Shown piece after piece: positions 50,365 to 63,085 of a stretch of DNA of 64,000 nucleotides. Positions within the stretch are counted from its first letter, which is position 1; every line of letters starts with the position of its first letter. Below the pieces are notes generated by a model, which saw nothing but the letters and a program-made list of their open reading frames with translations, did no database searches and was not told the origin of the DNA. A program made the translations under genes and the position numbers. This DNA comes from Stomorhina lunata (Eukaryota > Arthropoda > Insecta > Diptera > Rhiniidae): contig OW121744.1 in NCBI GenBank assembly GCA_933228675.1, positions 18,681,978 through 18,745,977 of the forward strand. Direction: 5' to 3'.

Positions 50365-53045
50365 TCAAATTTACTACAATTTTATATATTTACTAAAATT
50401 TGTCAAATTAATAAAAAATTGTCAAATTTACTAAAATTTGTCAAATTAATAAAAAATTGTCAAATTTACTAAAATTTGCCAAAATTTATTAAATTTTGAT
50501 AAACGTACTAAAATTTGACAAATTAACTAACATTTTTAAAATTTAAAAAAATTTTTCAAATTTACTAAAATTTTTTAAATTCACTAAAATTTTTCAAATT
50601 TACTAAAATTTTTCAAATTTACTAAAATTTTTCAAATTTTTCAAATTTACTAAAATTTTTCAAATTTACTAAAATTTTTCAAATTTACTAAAATTTGACA
50701 AATTTACTAAAATTTGACAAATTTACTAAAATTTGACAAATTTACTAAAAATTTTTCAAATTTACTAAAATTTTTCAAATTTACTAAAATTTGACAAATT
50801 TACTAAAATTTGACAAATTTACTAAAATTTGACAAATTTACTAAAAATTTGACAAATCTACTAAAATTTGACAAATTTACTAAAATTTGACAAACTTACT
50901 AAAATTTGACAAATGTACTAAAATTTGACAAATTTACAAAATTTGACAAATTTACTAAAATTTGACAAACTTACTAAAATTTGACAAATTTACTAAAATT
51001 TGACAAATTTACTAAAATTTGACAAATTTACTAAAATTTGACAAATTTACTAAAATTTGACAAATTTACTAAAATTTGTCAAATTTAATAAACATTTTTA
51101 TATGTTTTAAAATTTTTCAATTTTACTAAAATTTTCAAATTTACTAAAATTTGACAAATTTACTAAAATTTGACAAATTTACTAAAATTTGACAAATTTA
51201 CTAAAATTTTTCAAATTTACTAAAATTTTTCAAATTTACTAAAATTTTTCAAATTTACTAAAATTTTTCAAATTTACTAAAATTTTTCAAATTTACTAAA
51301 ATTTTTCAAATTTACTAAAATTTTTCAAATTTACTAAAATTTGACAAATTTACTAAAATTTTTCAAATTCACTAAAATTTTTTAAGTTTACTAAAATTTG
51401 ACAAATTTACTAAAATTTTTCAAATTTACTAAAATTTTTCAAATTTACTAAATTTTTTCAAATTTACCAAAATTTTTCAAATTTACTAAAATTTTTCAAA
51501 TTTACTAAAATTTTTCAAATTTACTAAAATTTTTCAAATTTACTAAAATTTTTAAAATTTACTAAAATTTTTAAAATTTACTAAAATTTTTCAAATTCAC
51601 TAAAATTTGACAAATTTACTAAAATTTTTCAAATTCACTAAAAATTTTTCAAATTTACAAAAATTTTTCAAATTTACTAAAATTTTTCAAATTTACTAAA
51701 ATTTGACAAATTTACTAAAGATTTGACAAATTTACTAAAATTTGACAAATTTACTAAAATTTGACAAATTTACTAAAATTTGACAAATTTACTAAAATTT
51801 GACAAATTTACTGAAGATTTGACAAATTTACTAAAATTTGACAAATTTACTAAAATTTGACAAATTCACTAAAGATTTGACAAATTTACTAAAATTTGAC
51901 AAATTTACTAAAATTTGACAAATTTACTAAAATTTGACAAATTTACTAATGATTTGACAAATTTACTAAAATTTGACAAATTTACTAAAATTTGACAAAT
52001 TTACTAAAATTTGACAAATTTACTAAAATTTTTCAAATTCACTAAAAATTTTTCAAATTTACAAAAATTTTTCATATTTACTAAAATTTTTCAAATTTAC
52101 TAAAATTTTTCAAATTTACTAAAATTTGACAAATTTACTAAAATTTGACAAATTTACTAAAATTTGACAAATTTACTAAAATTTGACAAATTTACTAAAA
52201 TTTGACAAATTTACTAAAATTTGACAAATTTACTAAAATTTGACAAATTTACTAAAATTTGACAAATTTACTAAAATTTGACAAATTTACTAAAGATTTG
52301 AAAAATTTACTAAAATTTGACAAATTTACTAAAATTTGACAAATTTAATAAAAATTTGTATATTTTTTAAAATTTTTCAAATTTACTAAAATTTTCAAAT
52401 TTACTAAAATTTGAAAAATTTAGTAAAATTTGACAAATTTAGTAAAATTTGACAAATTTACTAAAATTTGACAAATTTACTAAAATTTGACAAATTTAAT
52501 AAACATTTTTATATGTTTTAAAATTTTTCAAATTTACTAAAATTTTCAAATTTACTAAAATTTGACAAATTTACTAAAAACTTGACAAATTTACTAAAAT
52601 TTGACATATTTACTAAAATTTGACAAATTTACTAAAATTTGACAAATTTACTAAAATTTGACAAACTTACTAAAATTTGACAAATTTACTAAAATTTGAC
52701 AAATTTACTAAAATTTGTCAAATTTAATAAAAATTTTTATATGTTTTAAAATTTTTCAAATTTACTAAAATTTTCAAATTTACTAAAATTTGACAAATTT
52801 AGTAAAATTTGACAAATTTACTAAAATTTTCAAATTTACTAAAATTTGACAAATTTACTAAAATTTGACAAATTTACTAAAATTTTTCAAATTTACTAAA
52901 ATTTTTCAAATTTACTAAAATTTTTCAAATTTACAAAAATTTTTCAAATTTACTAAAATTTGACAAATTTACTAAAAATTTGACAAATTTACTAAAATTT
53001 GACAAATTTACTAAAATTTGACAAATTTTTAGTAAATTTAAAAAA
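50365..53045. repeat. 19-base satellite array
   Basis: About 140 copies of AAATTTGACAAATTTACTA or the variant AAATTTTTCAAATTTACTA, in blocks. AATTTG-A-CAAATT is a near-perfect palindrome. A variant module (TTTAATAAACATTTTTATAT plus GTTTTAAAATTTTTC) recurs near 51,082, 52,341, 52,492 and 52,720, at spacings close to multiples of 19. Confidence 0.97.
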
Positions 53046-53201
53046 GAATTTGTCAAATTTACGAACAATAGCCAAACAATTTTAAAATTGATTACAAAAA
53101 TAGACAAATTAACTTAAAACAATTGAATCAAAATAGTTATTGACGAAAATGAGCTTATTGTTCCAAATTTTTTGTTTTAAACATACATACATACATAAGT
53201 A

Positions 53202-53465
53202 AAGGGTTTTTCAATAAGAGCGCTACAAAAGTTTTTTTTTTAAATAAAACAAAAACGGTTTTGAATATCAATGAAAGTTTTTATTCTTGTAAAAGTACGT
53301 TTGATGCCAATATGTGCGGAACTCGATTTCTTTAGCATTAATAATATCGACTCGATGTTGGCTCGTATATCTTTCCATCATGAAATGGCAAATCTTACTG
53401 AAGAGAAATGTCGTCTGCTGTCCCTGTAGCTGTACTTTCGTAGCGTCCCTGTTGAAAAACCTGAT
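53202..53465 (-). mobile_element. Mariner-derived MITE (264 bases)
   Basis: TIRs of about 24 bases (left AAGGGTTTTTCAATA then GAGCGCTAC; right, inverted, TCAGGTTTTTCAACA then GACGCTAC) with TA on both sides (53,200-53,201 and 53,466-53,467). The interior encodes the first residues of a mariner-type transposase, so it arose by internal deletion of a full element. Confidence 0.85.
53268..53381 (-). pseudogene. Transposase N-terminal remnant inside the MITE
   Basis: A 37-codon frame reading MMERYTSQHRVDII, then NAKEIEFRTYWHQ and KNKNFH and a stop. The opening matches the start of the helix-turn-helix domain of Tc1/mariner-superfamily transposases (ERYTSQ.RV.I). The sequence departs from the family after VDII, where the deletion joint must lie. 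Non-functional. Confidence 0.8.
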
Positions 53466-54156
53466 ATATCAAGAATTTTTAAAATATTTTCATTTTATTC
53501 TTATACATGAATTGTATGTACTTTAAAACTTATTGAAAATTTGTATTGGCCAAATTTTTATGAATAACATTTTTTGAATAACACAAAAAAAAAGTTTTCA
53601 GGGCTTAAATGTAAGAGATTTTGAAAAAGTGAGTGATTTTGAATAATTCTAACAAAGAGAAAAAACTAAATTAAAACTTTTAGTTGAAACATTTTCATTT
53701 TGGTTCAAATATAAATTACAATATAATTACAAATCACGTATGTATGTATGTATGTTCTATGTTGTATATCCTGTGTGTATGTATTAATTATTAAGTTTTC
53801 GAATCCTGAAATTTTAAAATATACTTTTTTTGTAGATAATATTTTTAATTTTAATTAAAGCATGTGTTTATTTTCATTAGACCTAACAACAACATTAGCC
53901 AATTATTTCAAACTTTTACACATAAACATACACCTTTTATATGCAAAATTACTTAACCGGAGGTGGAAAAAATTGTGTAAGTCCGACTAAAAAATGGACA
54001 AGTATTAAACTATGTTGAATGATATATACAAATTACTAATAACTAACTAGTGCTTATAATGAAATTACTAATAACTAATGCTTATAATAATAATAATAAT
54101 ACTAATTTTTTCTAAATTTATTTATTTATAAAAGAACTAATACTAATATTAATACT
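53466..54156. other. Unique stretch with TAATAC microsatellite edge
   Basis: No gene. Near 54,030-54,156 it becomes rich in ACTAATA/ATAATA, the left edge of the microsatellite that resumes at 56,503. Confidence 0.5.
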
Positions 54157-54617
54157 CCCAGCTAGCATTTTTGGAAAAATTTAATCAAATATGAATCTTT
54201 TTTGACTCCACTGCGCGATTAAAATGATCATTTATGATATCACTTATGAGTCAAAAATGATCCTTTTGTGTGAGAAAATGGTACCCCTCATGCGAATCTT
54301 CAAAACGAGTCTTTAATGACCCGTCTTGCTGATTAGAATATGACTGCACACATTTCTCCAGAATTGTTAAAAAAAAGAACAAATATTTAACACAGTATAT
54401 CTATTTTTAGAACACGTCATATCTATTTTTAGAACAGCGAAGTTGCGTTAATAATTACAGAAATTGATGTTGTCGAGACCGAGGATCGAACCTAGGCTGC
54501 TAAATATGACATGATAGGTATTTTCTGAAGGGTTTTTTGGTCTTTTTTGATCACGAAACTGATTAAAATAACATAAAAAACAATCGTATTAGGATCGTTT
54601 GCACGATAAGATTTTGA

Positions 54618-54625
54618 CTGCACAC
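54618..54625. repeat. Target-site duplication, left copy
   Basis: CTGCACAC, repeated directly at 56,294-56,301 at the other end of the foldback element. Eight bases fits the hAT superfamily. Confidence 0.88.
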
Positions 54626-56293
54626 TAGAGTGAGAATAATTTTTTTGTTTTCTTTGATTTCAAATGTTTTTCTACGGAATATTGTGACACTAGGTCTAAA
54701 AGTTTAGTGGGCGCGCATCGGGTCCAAAGTTTAAGAGCACATTTGTATGGGGAAAATTGGGTTATTTTTTTGTTTTTGCGAAATTTAAACCAAAAATAAA
54801 TAATTTTTACATGAAAAATAATAGAATATTCAAGAGAATTAACACAGCTTTATTTCAAATCGTGAGAGGCGAAAATCCATGAGGTAGTTTAAAAGTTATT
54901 GCAGTTTTCCTTCGAAAATTCATGTCCTTGAAAATGCGCCTAAGGATATGCACCAAAAATTTTAGGTTGTAAATAAAGAAATTCCAAAGTTAGATATTAT
55001 TTATCATTTAATGGCTTGTTACTAGTAAATAGTTCAGTTTTGTTTAAATATAATCAAATTTACTTAGTTTTTTTTCATGTTGGAAAATTGTACATTTTTC
55101 TCAGTTCGGTTTCAAAAATCATTTTTTAATTTTTTGAAAATTTTGTTCAACAAGTATTACAAATTTAGAATTTGCTTTCTAGTGTGTCAAAACAGACAAA
55201 TGGGAGAATAAAACCTAAAAAAATTAGGTCGATATCTTGAACCGTTTCGCCGGACCTGCAATTTCAAATTGAAGAATTTCGCGAAAATGTAAATTTGTGG
55301 GCCAAATTCGACACTTAATCTTGCCAAAAAAAATTACTTTCATGTTTTTTTTTTTAAATTCGCTAATTATTACTTAATATTCCGTAATCTCGCTTTGAAC
55401 ATTTTCAGAAAATCCAAATTTTGACATTTGACCGCGGTGAAGAAAGGGTTAATCTAGTCCAATATTAAAAAAACCCTTCGTCATAGCTTTTATATAAACG
55501 AAGCAATAATACTAATTATCTTTTTTGTTAAAATTGAATACAAGTAGAATTTACCGAGCATTTACTCGAATTTGGCCCACAAATTTAGATTTTCGCGAAA
55601 TTCTTCAATTTGAAATCGCAGGTACGGCGAAACGGTTCAAGATATCGACCTAATTTTTTTTAGGTTTTGTTCTCCCATTTGTCTGTTTTGACACACTGAA
55701 AAGCAAGTTCTAAATTTGTAATACTTGTTGAACAAAATTTCCAAAAAAAAAAAAAATGATTTTTGAAACCGAACTGAGAAAAATGTACAATTTTCCAACA
55801 TGAAAAAAAACTAAGTAAATTTGATTATATTTAAACAAAACTAAACTATTTACTAGTAACAAGCCATTAAATGATAAATCATATCTAACTTTGGAATTTC
55901 TTTATTTACAACATACAATTTTTGGTGCATATCCTTAGGCGCGTTTTCAAGGACATGAATTTTCGAAGGAAAACTTTAATAACTTTTAAACTACCTCATG
56001 GATTTTCGCATTTCACGATTTGAACACAGCTTAGTTTTCTCTAATATTCTATTATTTTTTCTTGTAAAAATTATTTATTTTTGGTCTAAATTTCGCAAAA
56101 ACAAAAAAATAACTCATTTTTCCCCATACAAATGCGCTCTTAAACTTTGGACCCGATGCGCGCCCCTAGAACGTTGTCCGATTTGGCTCAAATTTTCAGA
56201 TCTAAACTTTTAGACCTAGTGTCACAATATTCCGTAGTAAAAGTTGTAAAATTCGAAAAATCATTTTCCTTCATACAAAAAATTGTCACCCTA
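54626..56293. mobile_element. hAT-like foldback element, ~700-base inverted arms
   Basis: Ends TAGAGTGA (left) and TCACCCTA (right), inside an 8-base duplication CTGCACAC. The arms (about 54,626-55,320 and 55,560-56,293) are inverted copies of each other: GGGCGCGCATCGGGTCCAAA left against TTTGGACCCGATGCGCGCCC right; GTGTCAAAACAGACAAATGG left against CCATTTGTCTGTTTTGACAC right. The central spacer is about 240 bases. No transposase ORF. Confidence 0.92.
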
Positions 56294-56301
56294 CTGCACA
56301 C
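56294..56301. repeat. Target-site duplication, right copy
   Basis: CTGCACAC, direct copy of 54,618-54,625. The empty-site neighbourhood (GACTGCACACATT) also occurs at 54,345 within the same host element. Confidence 0.88.
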
Positions 56302-56502
56302 ATTCTGCAAGAATTGTTTTTGCCTTTTTAAACTAGTCGTTTTCTTAGCGTTTTAAGGAGTATTTTTGGAATCTTTTTTGAATCACCAAGCTGATTAATC
56401 AGTTTTTAATCATCTATACGAATCTCAAAAGACTAATTTTGCTGATATTATCGTCAACAATCACCAAATTGCAAGCTGGGAATCACCAAATTGCTAGCTG
56501 GG

Positions 56503-56655
56503 CTAATACTAATACTTACACTAACACTAATGCTAATACTATACTAATACCAAAAATATTGATACTGATACCAATAGTAATACTGATAGTGACACTAATA
56601 CTTATACTAATACTGATAAAGCTACACATACCAAATACTAAAAGTAATACAAACT
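56503..56655. repeat. CTAATA microsatellite
   Basis: Degenerate repeats of ACTAAT/ACTGATA directly after the TIR element; the same base composition resumes at 57,455. Confidence 0.8.
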
Positions 56656-57454
56656 AATTTCGCAAACTTTTAGCTTGATAAATTTCTCAACAGGAAAAGC
56701 GACTGAACGTATGATTAATGATAAATAAAAAAATATTGCTCATACGTAAAAAGTGTTTGCACAAAATTTTATAATGCATAACAAAAATTTGATTTTTGTC
56801 TTAAATAGAAAAAAAAAAACTAAATAAAATTTGATAAATCATCAGATTTTTTGCTCTTTTTTCTAAAGCAAATTGAAACACTTTAAATAAATTAAAGTTT
56901 AATGAAAATAACCATTCACATCATATTTAGATGACCATTTATCATCATAATTCTGAAACATATGTTAACAAAAAAATATATAAGTTTTTGTTAATGTTGC
57001 AAAAAATTTTAAATCCATTAAATAAATTCGGACATTTAACATTTGATAGAAAATCATTTTTTATTCATTTCAACTCCATTCAATTGATGATAATGAATTC
57101 GTACAGAATTTTTCACAACATTCACAGAATATAAAATTGTGTTCAATAAAAAACAAAGATACATATATTCTCGGGGTTTAAATAACAATCTGGAAAAAGG
57201 GAAATTTTAAATAATTAAAAAAAAAAATGTTGAAAAAAAAAATTTAAAAAGAAATAAAAATCATAAAATTCAATAAACCAAAGTGAACGTGTATTTGTTT
57301 ATTAATTTAAAAAATTGCAAAATCAACAAAAAGTAACAAAAACTTTGACCACTTTTTTTGTGTACTTTTATGGGGTAAAACCAGATAAAAGAGGACATAG
57401 CCGATGAAATTTGTGGATTTATGCCAATGGTTAAAATTGTACTTTTCTAAACAA
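56656..57454. other. Unique AT-rich stretch
   Basis: No gene or element recognised. Confidence 0.45.
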
Positions 57455-59640
57455 TCAATATTAGTTTCATTACTAATACTAATAATGGTATCACTACTAG
57501 TACAAATACTAGTATTACTACAAGTTCTAATAAAAGTGTCAAAACTTGTACTAATACTAGTATCACTATTAGTACTAATATAAATTTTGTACTAATAAAT
57601 ACTAATATTGCTACTAGTACTTATAATAGTATCACTACTAGTACAAATACTAATATTACTTCCAGTACTAATACTAGTATCACTACTAATACTAGTACTA
57701 ATATTAGCATCACTACTAATACTAGTACTAATACTAGTATCACTACTAATTCTAGTACTAATTCTAGTATCACTACTAATACTAGTACTAATACTAGTAT
57801 CATTACTTATACTAGTATCACTATTAATACTAGTATCACTACTTATACTAGTATCACTACTAATACTAGTACTAATACTAGTATCACTACTAATACTTGC
57901 ATCACTACTAATACTAGTATCACTACTAATACTAGTATCACTACTAATACTAGTACTAATACTAGTATTACTACTAATACTAGTATCTCTACTAATACTA
58001 GTATCACTACTAATACTAGTATCACAACTAATACTAGTATCACTACTAATACTAGTACTAATACTAGTATCACTACTAATACTAGTACTAATTCTAGTAT
58101 CACTACTAATACTAGTACTAATACTAGTATCATTACTTATACTAGTATCACTATTAATACTAGTATCACTACTTATACTAGTATCACTACTAATACTAGT
58201 ACTAATACTAGTATCACTACTAATACTTGCATCACTACTAATACTAGTATCACTACTAATACTAGTACTAATACTAGTATCACTACTAATACTAGTACTA
58301 ATACTAGTATTACTACTAATACTAGTATCTCTACTAATACTAGTATCACTACTAATACTAGTATCACTACTAATACTAGTATCACTACTAATACTAGTGT
58401 CACTACTAACATTAGCATCACTACTAATACTAGTATCACTACTAATACTAGCATCACTACTAATACTAGTATCACTACTAATACTAGCATCACTACTAAT
58501 ACTAGTATCACTACCAATACTAGTACTAATACTAGTATCACTACTAACACTAGTATCACTACTAATACTAGTACTAATACTAGTATCACTACTAATACTA
58601 GTACTAATACTAGTATCACTACAAACACTAGTATCACTACTAATACTAGTATCACTACTAATACTAGTGTCACTACTAACACTAGCATCACTACTAATAC
58701 TAGTATCACTACTAATACTAGCATCACTACTAATACTAGTATCACTATTAATACTAGTATCACTACTAATACTAGTATCACTACTAATACTAGTAACACT
58801 ACTAATACTAGTACTAATACTAGTATCACTACTAATACTAGTATTAATACTAGTACTAATACTAGTATTAATACTAGTATCACTACTAATACTAGTATCA
58901 CTACTAGTACTTGTACTAGTATCAGTACAAATATTGGTATTACTTCTAGTACAAATATTATTTTTTTTACTAATATTAGTATTACTAGCATTAATACTAG
59001 TATTTATACTAGCATCACTATTAATATTAGTATTACTTCAAGTAGTACCACCACTAAATAGTAATAATACTAGTATCGCTATTAGTATTAGTAATACTGC
59101 TATTAATACTAATACTAGTATTACTACTAGTACTAATACTAGTATCACTACAAGGACTTATACTAGTACCACTAGTAGTAATACTACTAGTACCACTACA
59201 AGTACTAGTACTTCACTTCTAATACTAATTTTAGTAATGGCATTAGTAATGATAATAGTAATGCTAGTTGTAACATCAATGCTAGCAATATTACAAGTTT
59301 TAATATTGTCAACGAGAACCAGCACATGTAGAATACTAATACTCGTGTATTAATAATTAATATTAATAGCACTAATACTACTTATATTACTAAAAGTAAT
59401 GGTACTAATACTTGAAACTTTACTTGTACTTATTGCAATAATTTACTGACAATAGTACTAATACGTGTAAGATTGCTAGCGTTAATTCTAGTGTTATTAT
59501 CAGTATTATACGGGTACTAATATTAGTAATAATACTAGTATTAGTAATAATACTAGTACTAGTACAAATATTAGTACTTATGCTAGTAATCAGCTAGAAT
59601 TTCAATTATTATTAGTACTATTATTTATACTAAAAATAGT
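57455..59640. repeat. ACTAGT-rich 18/12-base satellite
   Basis: Built from ACTAATACTAGT (12) and ACTAATACTAGTATCACT (18). ACTAGT is a palindrome present dozens of times. All units are multiples of 3 or 6, so plus (57608-59353) and minus (58173-58991) frames stay open as Leu/Ile/Val/Ser strings. Homogeneous at 57,830-58,900, decaying to the right. Blocks at about 57,760-57,960 and 58,100-58,300 repeat each other. Confidence 0.97.
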
Positions 59641-60600
59641 ACTAATGCTTACAGCACTTATTATTAAGATAAAAAAAATTTATTTTAAATCCCCTTTCGC
59701 TGGGATTTTTCCCCAAACAGGAAATTTTATTTTTGCTGAATTTTTGTGCGGCGATAAGCTCATGTGCAAATGTGGACGGAAATCAAATAAGTATCGTTTG
59801 TTTAATAATAAAAAAAGGAAATTTATTCAATTTAGAATTCATGAATAAAATAAATAGTTATTGCTGGCTATTGGCTTTTTTTCCATTGTATTCATGATTA
59901 TTATTATTTTTTTTTTTGGCTCAATATTTGTTTAGGTGTTTTTGTTCACAGAGTTTTATTTGTATTTTTGAACATTTTTCTGATTGAAAAGTGTTTCGTT
60001 TATTGGGAAGAAGAAAAAAATATGTGATAATTAAAAATATTACAAGGGCTACAAATGAAAGAAGAGAAATATTTTTTAAAGTTTTTAAACCAAATAATTT
60101 ATGACTGAATTGCAAAAAAACAAATCTCGAAAATTTGTCTAAAATAATTTGTGTATAGAAAACTCTGATCTCTAAAAGTATAATAATAATTGAAATTTTT
60201 GAATGATTATATGAATTGTATTGTGTTTTTTTTGCAAATAATTTTTAGAATTTCTACTAAATGACAATTATTTTACAAGGTTCTGACATTATTTTGTGAA
60301 AATTTGTAAATATGTACATGAACAAATGAATGAGCAGCTAAATGTCAAATATCAAAATATGTCAAATACATGTATTATATTAAAACATTTAGATATACTT
60401 ATAAATAGCATAACACTAAGCAACAAAATTTAACTTTTATCTTAATCTGTTAATTGTTTGTTCCAGAAAACAAAAATAGTTTAAATTGTGTATTCTTAGG
60501 AAATGATACAAAAAAATGTTTTTCAGAAATTTTGAAGTACATTTAAGTATAACTTGGAAATTAGTTGTAAAATCCAGAGACCGTAACTGTTATAACTTTT
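59641..60600. other. Unique AT-rich stretch
   Basis: No gene recognised; short open frames lack motifs. Confidence 0.45.
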
Positions 60601-60935
60601 ATCGTAAAAGTCAGAAAATAAAATTTATTTTTTGAATTTTATTTTTTCGAGCAGAAATCAACGTAATTTTTTGTATTTTTTTTCGATAAAAAAAACTGTT
60701 ATATTTGACTTTAATTTTTTCGAGCAAAAAAAAAATTTAATTTTTGACTTTTATTTTTTCGAGCAGAAATAAAAGTAATTTTTTGAATTTTATTTTTTCG
60801 AACAGAAATAAAACTTATTTTCTGACTTTTATTTTTTCGATAAAAATAACAATTATTTTTGACTTTTATTTTTTTGAGCAAAAATAACAGTTATTTTTGA
60901 CTTTTATTTTTTGAGCAGAGCTAAAAGTTATTTTT
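60601..60935 (+). repeat. 39-base tandem repeat, left arm of an inverted pair
   Basis: Unit GACTTTTATTTTTTCGAGC plus AGAAATAAAAGTTATTTTTT, period 39 (CGAGCA-type starts at 60,721, 60,760, 60,799, 60,838, 60,877). Its inverse lies at 61,055-61,265. Confidence 0.88.
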
Positions 60936-61054
60936 GTTTAAATTCATGATAAATTTATTATATTTATTAAAAATTTGTTTCAAAGATAAAATTTCAGTGA
61001 AAATAATTTGCATATGCTCAAAAATCATATGATTTGCAATCATAATTGGGGTTG

Positions 61055-61265
61055 AAAACATAAAAATAACTTTTATTTCTGCTCGAAAAAATAAAAGTGA
61101 AAAATAACTGTTATTTTTGCTCAAAAAAATAAAAGTCAAAAATAACTGTTATTTGTGCTCGAAATTAGTCAAAAATGGCAGTTACTTTAAAGTTTGATCG
61201 AAAAAATAAAAGTTACAAATTTTATTTTTGCTCGAAAAAATAAAAATTGAAAATAACTGTATTTT
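61055..61265 (-). repeat. 39-base tandem repeat, right (inverted) arm
   Basis: Reads TAACTTTTATTTCTGCTCGA, then AAAAATAAAAGT, the reverse of the left arm. About 120 bases of unique loop lie between the arms. Confidence 0.88.
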
Positions 61266-61779
61266 ATGATTTTTTTTTTTATGAAATAAGGTGCCTTTTA
61301 CATTTGAATTACCTTAGGGAAACGAAGAAAAAACATGATAACTTCACTATAATAACTTTTATAGGTTATAGGTTAGGTAATTTCATTTCAAGAATCTAAA
61401 AACTCAATTTTCTCTTCGCCTTTTTTTAATTTTTGGCCGATTGTGCATTCGAAATTAAACCGATAATTTTATAATAAATACTAACATGTTGCCAACAGTT
61501 TAGGAAACAAAACCTTGAAAGCCATTTCTAAATATTTTGAACGGCTTTGTGTTGAGAAATTTCCAAAGTCAAATATTTTTCGCAAATCAAAAAAATTGTA
61601 TTTTTTCTCATAAAGCAAGATACAGATTTATTACTACTTTTTTGTCTTAAACTAAGCAAAACACATCATGATATGTCGAGGTTATCAAAATATACATTTG
61701 TTTCTGAGTCACTCGGATCTAAGACTGAATAATAGGTTGCGTAAGGGAGCAATTTGTAGTCCAATTCATGAATTTTTGC
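61266..61779. other. Unique AT-rich stretch
   Basis: No gene or element recognised. Confidence 0.45.
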
Positions 61780-63085
61780 CATGTATCAAAAATTTTTCTT
61801 AGAAAAAATTTTGCATCAAAAATTTTTCTATAGAAAAAATTTTTTATCAAACATTTTTCTATAGAAAAATTTTTTATCAAAAAATTTTGTATAGAAAAAA
61901 TTTTGTGTGAAAAGTTTTTTTTAGAAAAAATGTTGTATCAAAAATTTTTCTATAGAAAAAATTTTGTATCAAAAATTTTTCTATAGAAAAAATTTTGTAT
62001 CAAAAATTTTTCTATAGAAAACATTTTGTATCAAAAATATTTCTATAGAAAAAATTTTGTATCAAAAACTTTTCTATAGAAAAAATTTTGTGTCAAAAAT
62101 TTTTCTATAGAAAAATTTTTTTATCAAAAATTTTTCTATAGAAAAAATTTTGTGTTAATAGTTTTTTTCAGAAAAAATTTTGTATCAAAAATTTTTCTTA
62201 GAAAAAATTTTGTATCAAACATTTTTCTATAGAAAAAGTTTTGTATCAAAAATTTTTCTATAGAAAAAAATTTGTATCAAAAATTTATCTATAGAAAAAA
62301 TTTTGTGTAAAAAGTTTTTTTTTTAGAAAAAATTTTTCTGTAGAAAAAATTTTTCTATAGAAAAAATTTTGTATCAAAAATTTTTCTATAGAAAAAATTT
62401 TGTATCAAAAATTTTTCTATAGAAAACATTTTGTATCAAAAATTTTTCTATAGAAAACATTTTGTATCAAAAATTTTTCTATAGAAAAAATTTTGTATCA
62501 AAAACTTTTCTAAAGAAAAAATTTTGTGTCAAAAATTTTTCTATAGAAAAAATTTTGTGTCAATAGTTTTTTTTCAGAAAAAATTTTGTATTAAAAATTT
62601 TTCTATAGAATAAGTTTTGTATCAAAAATTTTTATATAGAAAAAAATTTGTATCAAAAATTTATCTAGAGAAAAAATTTTGTATCAAAAATTTTTCTATG
62701 GAAAAAATTTTTTATTAAAAATTTTATAGAAACAATTTGGTATTAAATATTTTGTATCAAAAACTTTTTTATAGAAAAAATGTTGTATCAAAGATTTTTC
62801 TATAGAAAAAAATTTGTATCAAAAATTTTTCTATAGAAAAAATTTTGTATAAACAATTTTACTATAGAAAAACTTTTGTTTAAACATTTTTCTATAGAAA
62901 AAATTTTTCTATAGCAAAAATCTTGTATCAAAAAAGTTTTTTTTATTTTATTTTTATATCAAAATATTTTCTTTAGAAAAAATTTTGTATTAAAATATTT
63001 TCTTTAAAAAAATTGTGTATCAAAATATTTTCTTTAGAAAAAATTTTGTATCAAAATATATTCTTCAATTTTTTTTTTTGTATCT
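61780..63085. repeat. 31-base satellite array (TTGTATC linker)
   Basis: About 42 copies of TTTTTCTATAGAAAAAA plus TTTTGTATCAAAAA. Blocks around 61,985-62,190 and 62,370-62,600 repeat each other in order (ACATTTTGTATC; GTGTCAATAG or GTGTTAATAG with TTTTTTCAGAAAAA), about 400 bases apart. Confidence 0.94.

Larger units (their letters stand above)
54157..56502. mobile_element. TIR element with CCCAGCTAGCA ends, host of a nested element
   Basis: Left end CCCAGCTAGCATTTTTGG at 54,157. Right end, inverted, CCCAGCTAGCAATTTGG, ending at 56,502. A second weaker copy of the right end (GCAAGCTGGG) lies at 56,471-56,480. The element sits in a TAATAC microsatellite. It carries no transposase. Internal sequence resumes on either side of the hAT-like insertion at 54,626-56,293. 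Confidence 0.75.

Noticed and set aside
57608..59353. 581-residue hydrophobic ORF resembling a membrane protein
   Set aside because: It is a translation of the ACTAATACTAGTATCACT satellite; the opposite strand is equally open. Composition is only Leu, Ile, Val, Ser and Ala.
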